A DNA stretch of 64,000 nucleotides. Source: Caprella mutica. Lineage: Eukaryota > Arthropoda > Malacostraca > Amphipoda > Caprellidae. Where the stretch lies: contig CANNZV010001588.1 in assembly GCA_947561585.1 (NCBI GenBank), positions 62,001 to 126,000 of the forward strand, given 5' to 3'. Position 1 is the stretch's first letter. Each line of letters opens with the position of its first letter. The notes beneath the pieces are model-generated. The model searched no databases. It worked only from the letters and a program-made list of their open reading frames with translations, and was not told the DNA's origin. A program made the position numbers and the translations under genes. Positions 13,146 through 25,400 of the stretch are shown piece by piece.

Positions 13146-14997
13146 CTTAGAAGCTGTCTGTACCAGGGCATGTCATACCAGTACCTTCTATAGGGGCGTA
13201 CCTTTCTTAACACTCAACTAGTGATGTGAACAATGTGCTGATGTGAACTATGTGATTTTTTCATAATGTTGATGGTTACTAAATAGTTCCTTGAGAAACT
13301 AGTTACATAAATAGCATCAAGGTACGGACACAACACGTTCATTGGTTTTAGTTTTGTTGGTTTATCTCTCATCTGAACAAATTGACTTATATTGTCAGCA
13401 CTGTCAAACCTGATATTTATTCAATTTAATTCCTTTTATTGAATTAGATTACACTTTATTTGTTTACTCAAATTGTCGTCATAGAAAAAATATCTTCGGT
13501 GTGAGCAATTCTACTAAAGTTTCATTAATATTAACTGCAGTTGCTGCTATATAATAAAATATAATGGTTTGTATATCAGTAAAAGAAAAGAATCAGTCTC
13601 TTCTATTAGGAGGATATGTAGACAGTCGAGTAGCCTTCAATAGACCTGTGAAAAGTGTATAAAACAGTATAATTAGAGGGGAGATACTTCTTTACAATTT
13701 GACATCAATATATTATATATCGGGAATGATTTACATTTTGAACGATTCATCGAGTTCTTATTCCATTGAATGGAAATGAGACCACATTTTGAATATTGTA
13801 TTTAAGTATTTTTTTTTTAATTTCTAAATGTAATGAAGATTCCTTGATACAAGCTGTTATAAAACTGTTTCCATCATTATCAGCAATAGTCAATAGCTGC
13901 TACAACACAAAGCACTGTAACAACCAATGCTCTTTTCTCACGCTTTCGCCCCTTTTCCTCTCTAATTTCAGCTGATCTTATCCTAGCTCATTTCTATTTG
14001 TTTTTCTAGGAATTCATTTGTTGATATTCAATTACTCATTCTCTAGAATCAGCATCCATTAGAGTTAGGATGTAAAGTTCTGGTTCTTGTTACACATTCA
14101 CAATGGGGTGATGTGTGGAGGTGTTTCCTGTACGGTAATTCGTCACTCTTTTCCATTACATGTTAGATTTTGAAGAGAGAGAAAGAGAGAAAAAAACTTA
14201 TATGTATTTGTAAAATGCATTTTACTATGTAGTTAAAGCAATACTATATGTATGTATATTGTATACTATGTATAGGCCCTACTACGCCTGTATGTTTAGT
14301 ATAGTGTATACTATGTGTTTAGGCATCGCTATATTTATGAATTATTCAAGTGCACTATGTATAACTATTACTTGCTATCTATGTATAGAATAACTCTGCC
14401 TAGACATTCTAGATTAACATGAAAGCTTTACTGTTTTACTTCAATTAAATTAATAAATTACATGACACACTCTACTTCAGATATAATAATTTTAAACTTG
14501 CCACCATTATTCAATTTAAATGTGTCAATTCCTGTATCAATCTTTAATTGATTTCTCTTACACTTTTCATTTTATACATTATTAGTATTGCTACTATTAA
14601 TAATTTTCGAAAAGTTATGAGGCATGAGACTTTTAAAGATGGAAAGTGTTGTTCTACATAACATATGGAGTGCAAATAGATAAAAAGTGTTTAGAATATA
14701 TATTGACTTATTGTTAAATTGAGCAATTGCGAACGTGCACACACATATAAAACTATATAGAGTCACAGATTGTGACTATTACACCATCTCTCTTCAATCT
14801 AATAACTCATGTAATGTAACTAATTACCAATTTATAAATTGGTATTGCGTATTTTATTATATCATCAGTTTTAAAGAATAGAAACTCATCTTAATATACG
14901 AGTTACTCGATAAGAATTTGAAATAAGTGGTTACTTCTCTCTAGCTAAATAATAAATAGTTTAAACTCAATAGAGGTGTGGTGTAGCTATAGTGACT
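13146..14997. other. Non-coding, no gene seen
   Basis: AT-rich. The minus-strand open frame at 14572-14766 has no recognisable domain. Confidence 0.6.
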
Positions 14998-15120
14998 GTT
15001 ATACAGTGTGTAGTGCTATACAGTGTGTAGTGCTATACAGTGTGTACATACTACAGCAATACACACTATACAGTGTGCACAGCTATACAGTGTGTACTGC
15101 TATACAGTGTGTACAGCTAT
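14998..15120. repeat. 15-bp tandem repeat (gctatacagtgtgta)
   Basis: About seven copies, one pair partly inverted or scrambled in the middle (tactacagcaatacacac). Confidence 0.88.
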
Positions 15121-16045
15121 TTACTTTACACAGCTAGATTGTATCCGTGAGAAGCGCCACTCTTATTCATTGCTGTCTTCTGTTTCAAGTTCATAACCTT
15201 CATTTCCTCAGTGGTTCCTCGATACACTGAATCACACGCACTCTTTTCACTTCCACTGCCATCGTGAAACAGAAAGAGCAAAGAAAGAGTCCATAGAAAG
15301 AGCAAAGAAAGAGTTAACCATTTTGATATGAAATATACTCTTGAACACACTAACGTTTCAAGGGGCAAAAAGTGTTTGGCAGGTAGTGAGTCTTTAACCA
15401 ATGGATATGCTAATAAGTATGCTGTTCTAATTGTTAACGTTATCACTGCATTAGAAAGTGTATGCGTTCATGTGTGTCACTCTGAGGTGTGTGTGACCGT
15501 GTGTGGCTAAGCAATAGCACATTGAGAGTGTAATTTCAATGGTGTTACCTAACTGCTATTGCATTTAAATCAATTGTACTGAAGTTAATCCTATGAACTA
15601 ACAGGGAAAGCGACTCTTGCTTTCTGTGGCCTTGAAATAAGAACTATTTTGTAATGTACATTTTGGTATCATTTTTCTTATATTTTACTTACATTATTTA
15701 AATAATATTGATAAAATATATCAGTTAGAGTAATTTCTTGTTAAATTCTAAAATTGTTTCCAACTGTATTCATTTATTTTTCCTAGTGATGCTCTATTAA
15801 TTAATTTGAGGTGTTTTTGTTCAGTGGCTCTAAGTTCAATAGGTGGTGTATAATTTGATGGCAGTTATTCTCAGTCACATCCACAGTCACTTTCCAATCA
15901 ATATTTACCAAAGGGGTGATCCTCTGCTCCGTCACTGTGAGTAACTCACAACATGTCAGGCCACATCTAAGCCACACTCTGATAATTACAATTTACATAA
16001 CCAATTTATTGTAAATCTGAATTGATGTATCTATTGATTTATAAT

Positions 16046-16070
16046 CATATATATATATATATATATATAT
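16046..16070. repeat. (AT)n microsatellite
   Basis: Uninterrupted at dinucleotides. Confidence 0.95.
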
Positions 16071-16261
16071 TCCGGATTCATTATTACATTTTTAGTGACA
16101 TTTTTTAGGTTTCTATCTAAACTAAATTTTTTTTTAAATTTGAACTCCTAGAAAAGAGCTATTATACTTTATAAATATTCTCCAGAAGAAATAATTTGAA
16201 AAAAGATACTTCATCCTATAAATATATCCCTGTGCTCCTATTGCTATTTCTCTCGGTGTAT

Positions 16262-16380
16262 TCATCAATAAAATAGTGTATTGCATGCATCACAGTGCAT
16301 TCATCACTGCATGCATCATTGCATTTATCACAGTATATGAATCACTGCATGCATCACAATGTATCTCTGCATCAGCATAA
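16262..16380. repeat. Imperfect gcatcac/gcattcatc repeats
   Basis: Repeated gcatgcatca and tgcattcatcac segments, a decayed short tandem array. Confidence 0.7.
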
Positions 16381-16470
16381 CTGTGATGCAGCTGCTTAAT
16401 CGCAGGAAGAAGCGGTCACTTGCAACTGCTGAGCAACTGAAGCGATAACTGGGGGAATGATGGGAAAAAA

Positions 16471-16622
16471 AGAGTGTGAGATTCTCAGATTGAGTTTGAG
16501 CTTCTCAGCTGGTGTGAGAGCTTCTCAGCTTGAGTGAGAGCTTCTCAGCTAGAGTGAGAGCTTCTCAGCTAGAGTGTGAGCTTCTCAGCTAGAGTGTGAG
16601 CTTCTCAGCTAGAGTGTGAGTT
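16471..16622. repeat. 20-bp tandem repeat, about 7-8 copies
   Basis: Unit agagtgtgagcttctcagct. The first copies are more diverged (attctcagat), the last three nearly identical. Confidence 0.93.
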
Positions 16623-17382
16623 TCTGTGAGCTTCTTATGTTGTATATGATCTTGCGAGGTTCAATTTGAGTTTCCTAGGTTAACAATGGAAAATTACTAG
16701 GTTAAATAGTTGTTTCTTAGTTAAATAATTTAAATAAACATTTTAGTTAAAAAGTCATCACACTCCGACACGCGTTAAGAACGCTTTTTATTTCTTTTTC
16801 CTGTAGATATTGTAGTTACCGTGTCTCCTCTACTTCTATAGATGTATAGACACTGATACAATTACAATAGCTACGTATTGGCATGGTATAATGACATTTC
16901 CTGTTGTCCTATGCCTCTAATATGTTTACTTTGTGGTTCCTATTCAACAAACCTCCTATCAATTGATGCTAATTATCTTTGTATGCACTGGATTTGTTTG
17001 GTGCCATTGTAGTATTGTGCACTAAACTAAAAAACAATCTGTTGTCAGCTTGGTGAAATATGTACACTGTCATTTTCATTTCTCTCGAATATTTTGACTT
17101 TTGAGTCACTGTTATTGTTATGATTCATTGTATTTTATCTTCATTATTTATTTAATTTCTTGTACGTGAATTCTTGGTCATTTTATGGTATTTGATTTTC
17201 TCTCCTTTTCTATTCACTCGACTGGCTGTTCAATTGTGTGCGTCGTAACAATGGCGTGGTTTGATATTGAATAAAGATCAATTGGTCACAGTTTTGAGTG
17301 GTAGGGTGTTAATAATGATGCCGTGATTGGAGCTACAGAATTACTTTTTTCAAACTTTCAAGTTTTAACCCTACCTTGCATA

Positions 17383-18973
17383 CACTACCGGCCAAAAATC
17401 TGGGACAGTTCAGTATTTTATTAATTTCTCCAGAACTATCAGCAGGATTCAGACCAAACTTACACATATTGTAACTACCTCTTATATTGATATTATGTAT
17501 TAATTACAGTTCATTCTAAATGATAGAAAAAAAGAGATGAGCATTTCAATTTTTATTTTGGAATTATAGTGGCCAAAACCATGGGACAAAACAAAGAAAA
17601 TTTGATATAACAGCATTAAATCAAAAGAATGCAAAAGTTTAATGATATCCAATCAATATCTGGTTAACAATCTTTTATTTTCTATCACTGCAGCACACCT
17701 TCTACTGCAAGTTTGAATGAGATCACGACATTCATTACGTGAAACTTTTGCCCATTCTTCTTGATGTTTCAGCCAAAAAATCATTAGTATTGACAGGGTT
17801 TCTGACCGTCACACGAATCCACAAAGTGGACCATAGGTTCTTAATAGGGTATAGGTACGGACTTTGAGGAGGCCGATCCAAAACATCCACATTTTGCTCT
17901 TTCAAAAATTCCATTAGATGCTTAGCCTTGTGGCATGGTGCGTTATTCTGTATGAAAATAGGGCTTTCACACTCAGAATTTTGAAGTGTTAGGATGAAAT
18001 GATCTCTCAACGGGTTCCTATATATTGTTCCATTAACTATGGGGGTTAGCCGGAACAGATCAGTCGTTCCATCCCGGAAAATCATTCCGAACGCCATTAC
18101 GCTACCCCACCGAACCTCTCTGTTTTCTTCGTACATTTTTTATTTAACCTTTTATCAACAAACTTAGAAATTTATTTCCGTCAGATCCAAACACATTAAA
18201 CTTACTTCCATCAGAGAAGAAACATTTCGCCACTGATCATCTGTCCACAACACATGATTTTGCGTTTCTTGTTCTTGTTGCTTACCAACGACTTCTTCGC
18301 TGGTGATCTTGCAAACAGACGAATTACATTCAGAAGTATTTATACTGTTTTACGAGATACTTTGATGTCATGAGAGGCATGTACTTCACAAGAAATGCTG
18401 GCAGCTGTCTGAAACCAATCGTTCAGTGCCATCCTCTTAATCACTCTATCTTGTCTAGAAGTTATTCGAGGTCGGCTATTTGTCTTAGGAGCAAAAATTT
18501 TCCCATTATCCTTGAAACCCTTTATAATTCTCCCGACGGCACTTTTCGACAGCTTCAAGTCATCAGCTATCTTCCGTATCGAATTATTCTTTCCATGAAG
18601 TTTGATAATTGATTTTATGACAGAAGAATCAACTTTAGGTGTCATATCGATGGTGGAACCGGTTGCAATAACTATACATTAATGTAATCGACTTATTCTT
18701 AATTGTTGTACTTAGAAAAGTTGAAAAAACTCACTACACAGTCCAGAATAAATTATATTCATTGTTCTGTCCAATTGTTTTGGCCACTTTCATTTCAAAA
18801 TAAAAATTGAAATTCTCATTACTTTTTTTCTGTCATTTACATTGAACTGTAATTAACACAGAGGATCAACACAAAAGGTAGTTACAATATGTGTAAGTTT
18901 AGTCTGAATCTCGTTGATAGTTCTGGAGAAGTTTAAAAAATACTAAACTGTCCCAGATTTTTGGCCGGTAGTG
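17383..18973 (-). mobile_element. Tc1-like DNA transposon, degenerate, with IR/DR ends
   Basis: A 1.59 kb element flanked by TA on both sides. Outer ends cactaccggccaaaaatctg and its reverse complement match exactly. A second copy of the ggccaaaa..tgggaca core lies about 190 bp inside each end, giving the double-repeat (IR/DR) layout of Sleeping Beauty-type Tc1 elements. A broken transposase gene lies inside on the minus strand. Confidence 0.95.
17735..18645 (-). pseudogene. Tc1-type transposase pseudogene
   Basis: It would cut and paste the host element by a DDE mechanism. The N-terminal third is open at 18645-18340: start MTPKVDSSVIKSII, helix-turn-helix region IRKIADDLKLSKSAVGRIIK and a second DNA-binding region up to VSRKTV. 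The catalytic part is open at 18136-17735, with RWGSVMAFGMI, FIQNNAPCHKA and PPQSPYLYPIKNLW. Family motifs are normally DNAPCH and SPDLNPIENLW, so the second catalytic Asp is Asn and the catalytic Glu is Lys. The middle is frame-disrupted. It is inactive. The overlapping + strand frame is a shadow. Confidence 0.92.
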
Positions 18974-19243
18974 TATATTGAATAGAAAAAACAAAAGAGA
19001 AAATAGCAGAGACATATTTTATTTGAGAAGTGCTTGACATTCAAGTTACACTCTGTACTTGTCTTACCAATTTCAATGTTATTTGTGAATTATAAAAGTG
19101 TCATCAAATATTCCAAATAATAATTATACTAGCTTGAAATTTTCAAAGGTTCTTTTTTTATTCAGATGGCTTATTCTTTTTAAATTTCTGTGAATATATC
19201 TGTATATTCTTTGTGTCTAATTGTGTTTGATGTTCCCTTTCAG
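18974..19243. other. Intron end before Ig1 exon, no other feature
   Basis: Short AT-rich sequence leading to the pyrimidine tract of the first recognised Dscam exon. Confidence 0.6.
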
Positions 19244-19422
19244 GTGTGCAGGGTGAAGAAAGTGGCCCTTTCCTCACGGACGAACCCCCCAACCGACTTG
19301 ACTTCAGCAACAACATTGGCTCCTCCCTCCACTGCTCTACCAAAGGACACCCCTCTCCCTCCATCGTTTGGCGGGGTGGAGAAGACAACCAACCTGTGGG
19401 GGATGTGCAGGGACTACGAAAG
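19244..19422 (+). CDS. Dscam1: Dscam constant exon 2: first part of Ig1
   Basis: Acceptor ttccctttcag and donor aag|gtaaga. Enters at phase 1 and leaves at phase 0 after GLRK. It encodes the N-terminal part of Ig1, with EPPNRLDFSNN and the first Ig cysteine in SLHCSTKG, then the C-strand tryptophan in SIVWRGG. It matches the arthropod Dscam start (NRIDFSN-type motif). The 5' partner exon with the signal peptide was not found. GC content is clearly higher than in the surrounding intron. Confidence 0.93.
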
Positions 19423-22400
19423 GTAAGAAAAACATTCACCTCATCCAATAGAGAAAATATATAGATTTTGATGTGTTTTTGTTTTTGTGTTTCTTTGTTT
19501 GTATTATATTTTCTCTCCAATAAATTTCCTCCATTTTGATTATTACCTCCTTATGAAAGAACGAACCTGATAGAAACTGAATAAAATGAATTAAATTGTA
19601 TTTGAAATATCTTTAATATCTTCCAGTTATTGGAATTATACAGGGTGACCCAAAATAGTTTACCCAACTTTAAATTAGTATATTTCAACAACTATTGAAC
19701 GTACAGTTTTCTTTCATGTATCATTTTGTTAGTTGAACCCTTCTCCATCCACCGTTAAATATTTATAAAGTTTTATTATTTTTGTGAATTTAATAACGGT
19801 TTAATTGATGGGTGGTGCAAATGGTCAGAAAACGGACAATGAAGTAAGTTCAAACATTAGAAATATCTTTATTAGACAAAATCCCCATTAATAAAAATCA
19901 GATTTAATTCTAGGTTTTAAGAATATTCATATAACTATTCCTTTTATAAAATGTTGACAATCTGGAGAAAAGTGTTTGAAGTACAAAAAGGAAGGCACAA
20001 ATTAAATTTTTTAAAGAGACATTCAGGTCGCAAGAAGACAGTGCGATCTGAAGACAATATCAATTTTGTTTTGCAAATTTAAACTTGTGCATTCATTATT
20101 GTACTTAAACATAAATGGAATAGTTATGAAAGTATTCTTAAAACCTAGAAATAATTTTTTTTATTAATGGGAATTTTGTCAATTGAAATTATTTATAATG
20201 TTTGTCCGTTTTCTGACCATTTTCACCACTCATCTATTAACTCGTTGTTACATTCACAAAAATAAATGAAAAACATATTAAAATTTAACTGTGGCTGGAG
20301 AAGGGTACTTTAACTTTAACTTCAATAGTTGTTGAAATATGCGAATTTAGTGTTGGGTGCACTTTTTGTCGGTCACCCTGTGCATGAAGAAATCAATTTT
20401 ATTTTCTGTACTGTTTTGAAATTTCGTAAAGCAATTTAAAGAAGGCAGGAAGAAGCCTTTCTACATTCATGTTCGCTTCTATTGCAGTCCTGACTACAAA
20501 AATGTTAGATTGTAATACCTGGTATTAATACTTGTGAATAGGAAAAATGCAGAGTATTTTCGTACGTTTATAAGTAAAAAAAAAAAGATTACAAAATACA
20601 TATCACCAAAACTGTCATAGAATGCCATTGACCTTTGAATCATGAATGATGAGACTTTATCAACCTAAATATCCTTATATAAAATAGCATATACACTATG
20701 CAGTGCCAATCATAAGTAATAGTATACAAACATATACCATCTTATAATTCACAATTACTTTGTATTCGTGAGAAGCGTAAAATGAATCACTAAATACGTG
20801 CTTTTTATAGTAGTTTATCAATATAAATAATGATTTCTGTCAGCATATTTCAATAATTATTGTTACTATTCTAATAGCACACTTTCCTCTTATTGATGAG
20901 TTTCTATTTATTAATGTACGTTTTAACTACAAATTACGGATATCTTATTGTAAATTATTTCAAGTTTTAATTAAAAAGAGATCATTTGAAAGCACATGTT
21001 ACTTCTTCTCTTCATCACTTGTCAATCAGTTATGTGATGCTTTGCTGCTAATAACATCACAAAATAAACAACAGGCGAGAATTAAGTCGTTCCCTACTTA
21101 GTTCATTCTGGTACATTCACAGTCCTCTTTCTAGTGTAGGTTAAATCACTTCAAAATGCGTGCCTGAAGAGAACATCTCGAGATAAGTTCTTCTGCTCTC
21201 GTATTCAAGACACTTATACCATATAATCAGTTATTGATGTTTCGATGGATATGATAATGAAGATAGCTGTCATGTTTTTTCTCTCCTATAATGTTCATGT
21301 TAAATAAAAGATCTTTTGTTTTCGAATTTTGCGAGTAATTACAACTAAAAAAAACTAATTTTCTAATTATCCGTGCAAGTAGCTTATTTCTGGTTTATAA
21401 TCTCCTTTTTTTAATACCTCACACTGCTTACCTATCATGTTCACAGTTTACTTGGTAAGGATAGGTGCTATGCAGTCCCTGTCCTACATGATTTAATTTA
21501 AAAATATTCGAAGGAGGAAAATAATAATATTACTATATGTACATTGCAAAGTACTAAAAATTGCAGAATACTTTATATCTTGGAAAATACTGTATTTTGC
21601 CAAATACTATGCCTTACAAATACTATACCTTACAAATACTAAACCTTACAAATACTATACCTTACAAATACTATACCTTATAAATACTATGCCTTACAAA
21701 TACTATGCCTTACAAATACTATGCCTTACAAATACTATACCTTACAAATACTATGCCTTACAAATACTATACCTTACAAATACTATACCTTACAAATACT
21801 AAACCTTACAAATACTATACCTTACAAATACTATACCTTACAAATAATATGCCTTACAAATACTATACCTTACAAATACTATGCCTTACAAATACTATAC
21901 CTTACAAATACTATGCCTTACAAATACTATACCTTACAAATACTATACCTTACAAATACTATACCTTACAAATACTATGCCTTACAAATACTATACCTTA
22001 CAAATACTATACCTTACAAATACTATACCTTACAAATACTATACCTTACAAATACTATACCTTACAAATACTATACCTTACAAATACTATACCTTACAAA
22101 TACTATGCCTTACAAATACTATACCTTACAAATACTATACCTTACAAATACTATGCCTTACAAATACTATACCTTACAAATACTATACCATCTACGTCTC
22201 TTTGGTTCCATTTCAGTATATTTTTCAACTCATAACTTAATTATTTGTGATAGGTTAAATAAACCCATTTTTTTAGCAAATATTATTTTCATGCTTTGGG
22301 TCATGACAACATAGTATATACAATTATACATAGAATCAGAGTGTAAAACGGACACTGCAACAAGTTAGCCTAAAAATCATTGTAGTGAAGCTACGTCACA

Positions 22401-25400
22401 GCTCAGAATTAGAGGATATTTACATCTTTACATTAATAATCCTGTTTGTGTTTCATTCATACGTTGAACAATGAATTATTACAAAATAAGTTTAGTAATG
22501 GATATGGCTTTTTGAAAAACCCGACAAAATGTGCTAAAGTTTATTATGATTATAAATGTTGCTCAAAATTGAACCTCGTGGAAGATAAATGGGAGATTCA
22601 GCTGATGACGTAGTTTAACTACTGCAATTTCAAACTATAAAGCATTGTCCATACTGTGCTATTATATTGACTGTCTGAAAACATATGTCCTGCATAATGA
22701 ATTCAATTCCCTCAACAGAATTCGAACACCAGCCCTCCTTATAAAGTTTATTTTACTCTCCTTCTTTCCTAAACTAACAATGTATTTTTCTCAGATCCTG
22801 AGTAACGGCACTCTGATCTTCTCTCCGTTCAACGCTGAGGATTACCGACAGGATGTTCACGCTAGCACCTACCGCTGCACCGCTACCAACATTCACGGCA
22901 CCATCATGAGTCGGGACACCCACGTCAGAGCGGGTCAGTACCGGCCACTGCACTACTTTATTCTTATTTATTTTGATGCTTCGAATGAATGTTCATTCAC
23001 CAATTTAAATATAGTAATAAAAAATGATGTTAATGCTAAATAAAATACATGAATTTTGAAAGATAGTTTTTGGAATGTCTGTTACCGTTGTAATTAATGT
23101 TTATCTGTATGAGCAATAAAATTCCTCACCTAAGTATGTATTTCTTCAGTGAATGGCTGCTTTAATGAATATCCAAATGAACATTCATTCATATTTCGTA
23201 GGTAATTCTAAATTATCTGTCGAATTTATGAAATATAACCTAAATTCTTCTTTTTTACATAATCCGAAAAATAATGATTCTTTACAATAAATTACACATT
23301 ATTCTAGCATGTTAATTATTGATATGACATTATCGTTGTTTCTGCACTGAAGAAGGTGATACTTGGTATATTGCGTTTTTTTAATGTTACTGTGTAATTG
23401 AGTTCAATATAACAAAAGGTTTCAGTGCAGAAACATCGAATATGTGCCTCTAATATTATTTTCCTCACAGATATCCTCGTTAACTAACAACTCTAGTAGA
23501 GTTAGTTACCGACTTTGTCAATGATGCGTTGCTTTCTTGTTCCTATAATATTTGGGGTGGTTGGTGTTATTTGTGGGAGGTTATTCCTTACAGATTCTTA
23601 GTAAAATATTCCCATTTTAGTGGTGAGCCAGGATTATGAATCTGATGTGAACAAAGTCTATGTCATCCTGGGTAATGCTGCCATACTGAAGTGCGAGATT
23701 CCTAGTTTTGTCGCGGATTTCGTGTATGTCACAAGTTGGACTGAAGAGAACGCAGGAGAGAACTATTTCCATCTTGATAAATATGGTATTTCATTTGAAG
23801 AACTTAAGCAAAGAAACCAGCTGTGCGTGGGGTAGAGGTTTGGATAGGATTTGCTCTTTTTTTTCAAATCAGATATTTTGATTTCTGTTTGAAACCCACT
23901 GACGAGATTCACGTCGCCTTCCAGTTGTACATCAGTCCTATCGCGTGGAGGTGAATAATGAATTTGTCATTAAAGGAAACTCAGCTACTTTCAAATGTGT
24001 TCTTCCAAGTTTTGTGGCTGATTTCTTGTCTGTGACTGCATGGCTTGAAGAGCAAGAACAAGTTAACATTCATCTATCTGGCGATTATAGTAATGATTAC
24101 AAACTACCTATAATTCAAAAAGATAGCGGAGGGGATAATTTATTATAACTTCATTCTGTTTGCTACTCTTCAGTTTCTGATTGATTGTTCTTTGTATTTT
24201 ATTACTTCTTTCTCTACTGTCGATGTTAGTTGTTCACCAAGACTACCGGACAGAAGCTGGCAACGAGTTTATAATTCTCGGCAATTATGCCATTCTCAAG
24301 TGTCTCATACCGAGTTTCGTGGCGGATTTTGTCCAAGTCGTCAGCTGGGTTGATGAGGTGTCAGGGGACAGCTTTTTCCCAGATAAATATGGTAACGATA
24401 ATCACAGACTGTGATAAATTAGATATTAGCTATATACTAGTATGGTAGCATTTAAAAAAATTCTTCACGTATCAATGGGGTTTTCTTTCAAAGCATTATT
24501 TCGTCTTTGCTTTAAGATTATTTTGGTTCACAGTTGTTCATCAAGACTACAGAACTGAGGCTGATAACGAATTTGTTATTTTGGGAAACTACGCAATCGT
24601 GAAATGTGAAATACCTTCTTTTGTTAGCGATTTCGTTAAGGTGTCCAGTTGGATTGAAGAAGACAGCGAGAGAACTTACTTGCTCTCTGGAAATTACGGT
24701 AGTTGATATTTCCTTAGCTGCTACTACATGTATCTGGGGGAAAACTTGTATTAGTTACATTCCCGACTAGTAATTTCACATTTTTCAATTTAATCTCTTC
24801 ATTCTTCTTATTTTCTTTTGCATGGAACGATTTTATCTTCTAAATGCTGGAATACCTGTGTTGAGTAAGAGTTCTACTGGCGAACTTTTGATAACAGTTC
24901 ATTGAACTTCTTTTACTGATTTTCGATTTCTCAGTCGTTGCTCAGGGGTATGTGGCTGAGGCTAATAATGAACACGTGATAAATGGCAACAATGTAGTCT
25001 TCAAGTGTGTCATTCCAAGCTTCGTGGCTGATTTTGTTGTCGTTACTGGATGGCAAGAAGAAGACACAGGAATCAGCTACTACCACCAACTAAATTTTGG
25101 TGAAATGGATATGTTACTGATATAGGCACAATTTTATTAGTTGCTTGGGAGCCGTTTCAGTTCTGTCTTATTTTTTGTTTGTCTTTACTGTTTTGGTTGT
25201 TAGTTACTATAGTACACAATGGTTCTGGTCATCTTTATCATTGCATTTTAATCCTATTCTTGTAGTTGTGTTCCAAGATTACGTTGCGGAGGCTGACAAT
25301 GAATATGTCATCAATGGTAACTCAGCTATTTTCAAGTGTGAAATACCAAGTTTTGTTGCTGATTTTGTACACGTCACAAGTTGGCAAGGAGAAGACTCTG

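Noticed and set aside
15126..15446. Minus-strand 106-residue frame
   Set aside because: Low-complexity repeated aaagagcaaagaaagag region, no domain, no splice or promoter context.
18370..18612. Plus-strand 80-residue frame within the Tc1 element
   Set aside because: Antisense shadow of the transposase N-terminal region.
21705..22314. Three overlapping forward frames of 119-197 residues with a repeating LQILYLTNTIPYKYYT peptide
   Set aside because: They come from a stop-free 16-bp satellite read in three frames, lie inside the Ig1 intron and resemble no protein.
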